A stretch of 11,608 bases of DNA, taken from an uncultured Clostridia bacterium. GTDB taxonomy: Bacteria; Bacillota_A; Clostridia; Oscillospirales; Acutalibacteraceae. The stretch covers positions 1-11,608 of the forward strand of contig CALWIE010000092.1 of NCBI GenBank assembly GCA_944380625.1, written 5' to 3'. A program made the translations under genes and the position numbers. Shown one piece after another: positions 5,653 through 11,608 of the stretch; position 1 is the stretch's first letter; every line of letters begins with the position of its first letter. A model generated the notes under the pieces. It searched no databases. It saw only the letters and a list, made by a program, of their open reading frames with translations, and was not told the DNA's origin.

Positions 5653-6350
5653 AAGAGGGCCTTTTCCTCCTCGGGGGAGAGCTCCCGGCACTGGCCCTCC
5701 CCAAGGGCCGGGTCCAGCCACAGCCCTCCCACCCGCAGGCGGGAGAGCTCCAACACCTCGTTGTCCCGGGCCTGGAACATCCGCTTGTTCTAGGAGAAGC
5801 GCCCCTCCCGGATCTCCACCAGGCCCACCTGGGGGTCCTCCCCCAGGTACAACCGCCCGGGGGCGTAGCGCTCCTCCCCCCAGGAGACCCCCTGGGCAAA
5901 GGCCTCCCTGTCCTCGGGGGACAGGGGCTTATCCACCCGGGCCCGGTAGAGCTTGTAGACGTGGTTTTTGGGGGAGAGCATCCGGTGAGCCAGGGCCCCG
6001 TCGTCGGTGATGAGCAAAAGGCCGGTGGTGTCCTTGTCCAGGCGGCCCGCCGGGAACAGCCCCCGGCGGCGAAGGCCCTCCGGGAGCAGGTCCAGGACGG
6101 TGGAAGCCCGGGGGTCCTCTGTGGCGGAGAGCACACCCCGGGGCTTATTCATCATGATGTAGAGGTTTTTCCGGTAGAGGACGGGCCTTCCCTCCACCAG
6201 GACGGGCTCTTTTTCAGGGTCCACCTTGCAGGCGGGGTCCCGCTGGGGGCGGCCCCCCACCTCCACCGCGCCGGAGCGGATGAGCCGGCCCACCTCCTTG
6301 CGGGTGCCCAGGCCCTGGGAGGCCAGGAATTTATCCAACCGTTCCGCCAT
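5625..6350 (-). pseudogene. RsuA-family 16S/23S rRNA pseudouridine synthase interrupted by one in-frame TAG
   Basis: This family isomerises uridine to pseudouridine in rRNA. The N-terminus is an S4 RNA-binding domain (ERLDKFLASQGLGTRKEVGR). The catalytic domain has NKPRGVLS and GRLDKDTTGLLLITDDG, including the catalytic Asp. At residue 187 the frame meets TAG (5792-5790) in EGRFS-stop-NKRMFQ, where relatives have EGRxHQVKRM. The stop falls exactly on the conserved Gln, one base from CAG. The frame then continues without shift through NEVLELSRLRVGGLWLDPAL and RELSPEEEKALF, all family-like, to TGA at 5625, giving the normal length of about 241. The start is ATG at 6350, with AAAGGA 10 nt upstream; a GTG at 6359 sits too close to that SD. 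Without readthrough, the 186-residue product lacks the C-terminal about 54 residues. It may be a young pseudogene, a suppressed amber codon or a sequence error. Confidence 0.85.
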
Positions 6351-6375
6351 GCTTTTCACATCCTTTATGAAAGTT

Positions 6376-6978
6376 TCAGTCCACCGGCCAGGCGTCCTCG
6401 GGAAGGGGCTCCCCGGCGGCCGGGGCCTCCCCGGCCTGGCTGGAGGCCTCTGGGGAAGCCGTGGCCTGCGGGCTGGGCTCAGGCGAGGGGCTCCCGGCCT
6501 GGGAGGCCCCCTCCGCCCCGCCGAAGGGGGCGCTGTCCGGGGCGAAGCCGTGCATGAAGCCGTCCACCTGGGCGCAGGCCACGTCGCCGCCGATGATCTC
6601 CTCCCCGTACACCAAGAGGGTGGCGTAGACCTCGTCCTCGTCGGGGTAGTTGTCGATCTTATACAGGTACTGGGTGCAGACCTTCCCGGCGTAGGGCTTC
6701 AGGTCGAAACCCTGGGCCTGCTGCATCACGTTGTAGGCGGTGTACACATCGTTGAACTCCGTGGGGATCATCACCTCCCGGGTCTGGGCGGGCTCTGTTT
6801 GGACCTGCCAGCCAAAGCCCTCCAAAAAGGCCACCCGCTCCTCGTTGGTGCCCCCGGGGATGGGCGGGGACTCCTCCTCCCCCCTGCCCTGGAGGAATAA
6901 GCAGGCCCCCACCACAATGGCGGCCAGAAGCAAAAAGGCCAAAATGCGTTTCCGATTGGCTTTTAGGGATACGACCAT
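6376..6978 (-). CDS. Membrane-anchored DUF4830-like protein
   Basis: Function unknown. The 200 residues begin with a basic segment (KANRKR) and one hydrophobic helix (about 12-30). It may be a simple membrane anchor or a lipoprotein signal, since VVGAC (22-26) is an imperfect lipobox. Residues about 44-145 resemble DUF4830: ERVAFLEGFGWQV, a TREVMIPTEFNDVYTAYN segment, AQGFDLKPYAGK and a YKIDNYP strand. Two cysteines in this domain (101 and 135) could form a disulphide outside the cell. Residues 147-200 are a low-complexity Pro/Ala/Ser/Glu tail. The ATG at 6978 has GGTGG 5 nt upstream. It sits 66 bp after the phosphopantetheinyl transferase gene and 25 bp before the pseudouridine synthase, so the three are probably co-transcribed. 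DUF4830 is assigned from memory of the family pattern. Confidence 0.75.
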   Translation of the reverse strand: MVVSLKANRKRILAFLLLAAIVVGACLFLQGRGEEESPPIPGGTNEERVAFLEGFGWQVQTEPAQTREVMIPTEFNDVYTAYNVMQQAQGFDLKPYAGKVCTQYLYKIDNYPDEDEVYATLLVYGEEIIGGDVACAQVDGFMHGFAPDSAPFGGAEGASQAGSPSPEPSPQATASPEASSQAGEAPAAGEPLPEDAWPVD

Positions 6979-7044
6979 CTTTCCACCGTTCCTCTCTGTT
7001 TGGTTCCTTGTGGAATCCTATGAGAGGCGGCAGGGGATTATGCC

Positions 7045-7617
7045 TCATTTTGAGAGGTCCACCATGCGGACCTCTGGGAAGCGCTTTCCCCCGGCGGCGG
7101 AGACCACGTAGCCCCCGGGAAGGGAAAACCGGGACAGGACCACCCCCGGCTGCCGGCAGCGGGGCTCCCCTTCCGGGAAGGTGAAGGCAGCCCCCTTGAG
7201 CCCGCGGGAGAGGCCCTCCCCGGAGAGCTTTACCAGGCTCTCCTTTAAGGTCCACAGGGCGAGGAAGGCGGCGGCCCTGTCCTCTTGGGAGGAGAGCCAG
7301 TCCAGCTCCTCCCCGGTGCAGACCCGGCGGGCCAGGGCCTCCTTGTAGGGGCGGGGGCCCTCGGCGTCCACCCCCACAGGGAGGGAGCTCAGGCCGCAGC
7401 ACACCAGCCCCCGGCAGTGGCTCTGGCTGAAGTGGACGGCCGCTCCCTGGAAAAAGGGCTTGCCCCGGGGCGTGCGCAGGAGGGTGAGGGAGGAGAGCTT
7501 TAGGCCCCGTTCCTCCCAGAGGGCCCAGCGGAGCAGCTCTTCCGCCAGGGCCCGCTGGAAGGCAAGCTCTTCCTGGCGGCCGGGGAACTCCCCCTGATAC
7601 CGGACGGCGTACAGCAT
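7045..7617 (-). CDS. Sfp-type 4'-phosphopantetheinyl transferase
   Basis: Transfers the phosphopantetheine arm of CoA to a serine of acyl, peptidyl or aryl carrier proteins, converting apo to holo form. The 190 residues contain the family motifs in order: GKPFF (52-56), HFSQSH (62-67), VGVDAE (81-86) with Mg-binding D84 and E86, and WTLKESLVK (122-130) with the conserved W, K and E. It is somewhat shorter than Sfp (about 224) but longer than AcpS (about 120), as expected for a two-lobed Sfp type. The ATG at 7617 is chosen for its ideal AAGGAGG site 7 nt upstream; a further in-phase 20 residues to 7677 lie upstream of that SD and cross the predicted promoter. No NRPS, PKS or carrier-protein gene is in the window, so its substrate is unknown. 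First gene of a probable three-gene operon, divergent from the MATE exporter. Confidence 0.9.
   Translation of the reverse strand: MLYAVRYQGEFPGRQEELAFQRALAEELLRWALWEERGLKLSSLTLLRTPRGKPFFQGAAVHFSQSHCRGLVCCGLSSLPVGVDAEGPRPYKEALARRVCTGEELDWLSSQEDRAAAFLALWTLKESLVKLSGEGLSRGLKGAAFTFPEGEPRCRQPGVVLSRFSLPGGYVVSAAGGKRFPEVRMVDLSK
7053..7075. repeat. 8-bp inverted repeat at the 3' end of the phosphopantetheinyl transferase gene
   Basis: AGAGGTCC (7053-7060) and GGACCTCT (7068-7075) are exact reverse complements around a 7-nt loop, inside the last codons of the gene. No U run follows on the minus strand, so it is not a standard terminator. It could stabilise the upstream mRNA or cause partial attenuation before the DUF4830-like gene. 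Confidence 0.5.
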
Positions 7618-7648
7618 TCTCTCCCCTCCTTTTTCCAAGCTGGAATCC

Positions 7649-7677
7649 AGTATACCACGTTTTCCCCCGGGCCGCAA
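7649..7677 (-). promoter_or_regulatory. Probable promoter of the phosphopantetheinyl transferase operon
   Basis: On the minus strand TATACT (7654-7649, 5 of 6) has an extended -10 (TGG before it) and TTGCGG (7677-7672, 3 of 6) 17 nt upstream. The predicted start is near 7642, about 25 nt before the ATG. The 13-bp repeat array begins about 20 bp upstream of the -35. Confidence 0.6.
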
Positions 7678-7697
7678 AAGAAAAAGGGAAACTCCCT

Positions 7698-7749
7698 TGA
7701 CATTTTGTCATGACATTTTGTCTTGACATTTTGTCTTGACATTTTGCCC
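7698..7749 (+). repeat. Four tandem 13-bp repeats, consensus TGACATTTTGTCT
   Basis: Copies lie at 7698-7710 (ending TCA), 7711-7723, 7724-7736 and 7737-7749 (ending CCC). The first ten bases (TGACATTTTG) are identical in all four. Each unit is a dyad, TGACA-TTT-TGTCA, perfect in copy 1, and the junction of copies 1 and 2 gives the palindrome TGTCATGACA. Copies 1, 3 and 4 are preceded by T, making a TTGACA hexamer on the plus strand. The array lies between two divergent genes and looks like a multi-site operator. No regulator gene is adjacent. Confidence 0.85.
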
Positions 7750-7785
7750 CCCATGTGAGAACATGGTGTCGTTTTGGAAATTTCC
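7736..7785 (+). promoter_or_regulatory. Putative MATE promoter region with two palindromes
   Basis: TTGACA (7736-7741) belongs to the last repeat. A -10 at the 17-nt spacing would be GAACAT (7759-7764), only 3 of 6, so the promoter is weak or activator-dependent. CCATGT-GAGA-ACATGG (7751-7766) is a perfect 6-bp dyad covering that -10, and GGAAATTTCC (7776-7785) is a perfect palindrome just before the SD. Confidence 0.4.
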
Positions 7786-7803
7786 CCAGGAGGAGGGTTT
7801 TCT

Positions 7804-9162
7804 GTGCGAACTGAAAACCGGATGTTTTACCGCTCGTTTTTCGCGGTGGTCATCCCCATTGCCATCCAGAACCTGATAAACTCCGCCGTGGGCATGGCCG
7901 ACACCCTGATGCTGGGCTTTGTCAGCCAAACGGCCATGGCCTCTAACTCCCTGGCCGGGCAGGTCCACTTCATTTTGAACATGATCTACGGGGGCCTGGC
8001 GGCGGGCATCACCATTTTGGCCGCCCAGTACTGGGGCCGGCAGAACCGGGCGGCCATCGAGCACATCCTGGCCATCGGCGTCAAGGTGGCGGTGGCGGTG
8101 GGCGTGGTGTTCTTTGTGGGGACGGTGTTCTTCCCCACCTATCTCATGGGCATCTACACCAACGACCCCGCCATGATCCGAGCTGGGGCCTCCTACCTGG
8201 AGGTGGTGGGGTGGTCCTACCTGTTTATGGGCTTTTCCCACCCCTACCTGAGCGTCCTCAAAAGCGTGGAGCGGGTCAAGGCCAGCACCCTCATCAACTC
8301 CTCGGCCCTGGCCCTCAACGTGCTGTTCAACGCCGTGTTCATCTTTGGCTGGCTGCCCGGTGTGCCCCCCTTGGGGATCCAGGGCGTGGCCCTGGCCACG
8401 GTGCTCTCCCGGGTGGTGGAGCTGGCCCTGTGCCTGGCCTACGGCAGGAAGCTCCCCGGCCTGCGGCTGCGGCCCGGCCTGTTCCGGATGCACAACCCGG
8501 TGCTCTGGCGGGACTTTATCCGCTACTCCCTGCCCGCCTTGGGCAACGAGTTCGCCTGGGGGCTGGCCTACTCCATGTATTCCGTCATCATGGGGCGCCT
8601 GGGCGAGGACCTGGTGGCGGCCAACTCCATTGTCTCCACCATGCGCAACCTGGCCTCGGTGCTGGGCTTTGGGGTGGCCAACGGCACCGCCATCCTGCTG
8701 GGGAAGTCCATTGGCTCCGGGGATATGGGCCGGGCCGAGCAGGACGCCCGGCGCCTCCTGTGGCTGACCTTCGCCGCCTCCCTCTTAGGGAGCGTGCTGG
8801 TACTCTGTTCCTACCCGGTGATCACCTCGGTGATGACCACCCTCACCCCCCAGGCGGAGGAGTACTTGCAGGTTATGGTGTGGATCAGCGCGGTGTACGT
8901 CATCGGCCCGCCCATGAACACCTGCTGGATCTGCGGGGTGTTCCGGGCCGGGGGGGACTCCAAGTTCGGGTTTATCTGCGACGTGGTCTGCATGTGGTGC
9001 GTGGCGGTGCCCCTGGGCTTTTTGGCGGCCTTTGTGCTGCGGCTGCCCCCCATGTGGGTCTACTTCGTCCTCAGCTTGGACGAGTTCTGGAAGATGCCTG
9101 TGGTAATCCACCACTACCGGAAAAAGACCTGGCTGCGCAACATCACCAGGGACATCTCCTGA
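7804..9162 (+). CDS. MATE-family multidrug/metabolite exporter
   Basis: Inner-membrane antiporter that extrudes organic, often cationic, compounds using a Na+ or H+ gradient. The 452 residues match the family length, with about 12 predicted helices in two six-helix halves. Typical segments are the N-terminal IPIAIQNLINSAVGMADTLM, the AAQYWGRQN segment after the second helix, a cytoplasmic basic middle loop and the C-terminal FRAGGDSKFGFICDVV with a final LDEFWKMPVVIHHYRKK. The start is GTG at 7804, chosen because AGGAGGAGGG ends 6 nt upstream. An in-phase TTG at 7774 would add ten residues coded through that SD. The substrate cannot be read from sequence. It is transcribed alone, divergent from the phosphopantetheinyl transferase operon across the repeat array, and convergent with ppdK. 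Confidence 0.93.
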   Translation: MRTENRMFYRSFFAVVIPIAIQNLINSAVGMADTLMLGFVSQTAMASNSLAGQVHFILNMIYGGLAAGITILAAQYWGRQNRAAIEHILAIGVKVAVAVGVVFFVGTVFFPTYLMGIYTNDPAMIRAGASYLEVVGWSYLFMGFSHPYLSVLKSVERVKASTLINSSALALNVLFNAVFIFGWLPGVPPLGIQGVALATVLSRVVELALCLAYGRKLPGLRLRPGLFRMHNPVLWRDFIRYSLPALGNEFAWGLAYSMYSVIMGRLGEDLVAANSIVSTMRNLASVLGFGVANGTAILLGKSIGSGDMGRAEQDARRLLWLTFAASLLGSVLVLCSYPVITSVMTTLTPQAEEYLQVMVWISAVYVIGPPMNTCWICGVFRAGGDSKFGFICDVVCMWCVAVPLGFLAAFVLRLPPMWVYFVLSLDEFWKMPVVIHHYRKKTWLRNITRDIS

Positions 9163-9188
9163 GGGGATGTAAAAAAGGAAGAGACGCA

Positions 9189-9225
9189 AGAAAGGCTGTG
9201 AGTTTCCTCACAGCCTTTCTCTTTT
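9189..9225 (+). terminator. Hairpin terminator between convergent MATE and ppdK genes
   Basis: A perfect 14-bp stem (9189-9202 with 9207-9220) with loop TTTC is followed by CTTTT on the plus strand, 26 nt after the MATE stop. Read on the minus strand the loop is GAAA, a stable GNRA tetraloop, but the T run (TTTTTT near 9171-9176) comes about 12 nt later. It therefore serves MATE clearly and ppdK possibly. Confidence 0.85.
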
Positions 9226-9265
9226 GCGGCTTGCGCCGCCGGTGGTTTAACCGGTTATTAAGCCC

Positions 9266-11608
<2,343 letters not shown>

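Noticed and set aside
5513..6136. 207-residue minus-strand frame over the pseudouridine synthase
   Set aside because: Arg/Ser/Pro-rich GC shadow in another frame. The RsuA frame has clear domain motifs, and no family is recognisable here.
7698..7749. CRISPR array or replication iterons
   Set aside because: The repeats are 13 bp with no spacers, no cas genes and no replication gene. A promoter-region operator fits better.

Overview
The window looks like chromosome from a GC-rich, low-branching Firmicute of the Clostridia, most likely a gut Oscillospiraceae-type organism. This rests on AGGAGG-type ribosome sites, sigma-A-type promoters, a DUF4830-like protein, clostridial-type pyruvate phosphate dikinase, a CdaR-like regulator and ftsEX. 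It reads as ordinary housekeeping sequence. I see no phage, transposon, CRISPR array, rRNA or tRNA, and no complete new system. The points of interest are in regulatory DNA and in one interrupted gene.

Layout from left to right. 1-2054: greA-lysS, transcribed leftward from a textbook TTGACA-N17-TATAAT promoter; lysS runs off the left edge. 2059-4245: ftsE-ftsX, leftward, translationally coupled by an ATGA overlap, closed by a strong hairpin terminator. It starts from a promoter whose -10 box lies inside a perfect 10-bp inverted repeat, with a TGTTAC direct repeat upstream. FtsE has an unusual acidic tail of about 110 residues. 4266-5554: a single CdaR/PucR-like regulator with its own good promoter, a leader of about 147 nt able to fold, and a weak terminator. 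5617-7677: a probable leftward operon of a 4'-phosphopantetheinyl transferase, a membrane-anchored DUF4830-like protein and an RsuA-family pseudouridine synthase. The last is broken by one in-frame TAG in an otherwise intact frame.

7618-7803 is a divergent intergenic region holding four tandem 13-bp repeats, each a small dyad and most preceded by T to give TTGACA, plus two further palindromes. Rightward from it runs a MATE-family exporter (7804-9162), ending in a perfect 14-bp hairpin. From the right edge, converging on it, comes pyruvate phosphate dikinase (9266 to beyond 11608), lacking about its first 100 residues.

Functionally the genes cover translation and transcription elongation (lysS, greA), control of cell-wall hydrolysis at division (ftsEX), carrier-protein activation, rRNA modification, efflux and central carbon metabolism (ppdK). 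They appear to be five or six independent transcription units, not one pathway.
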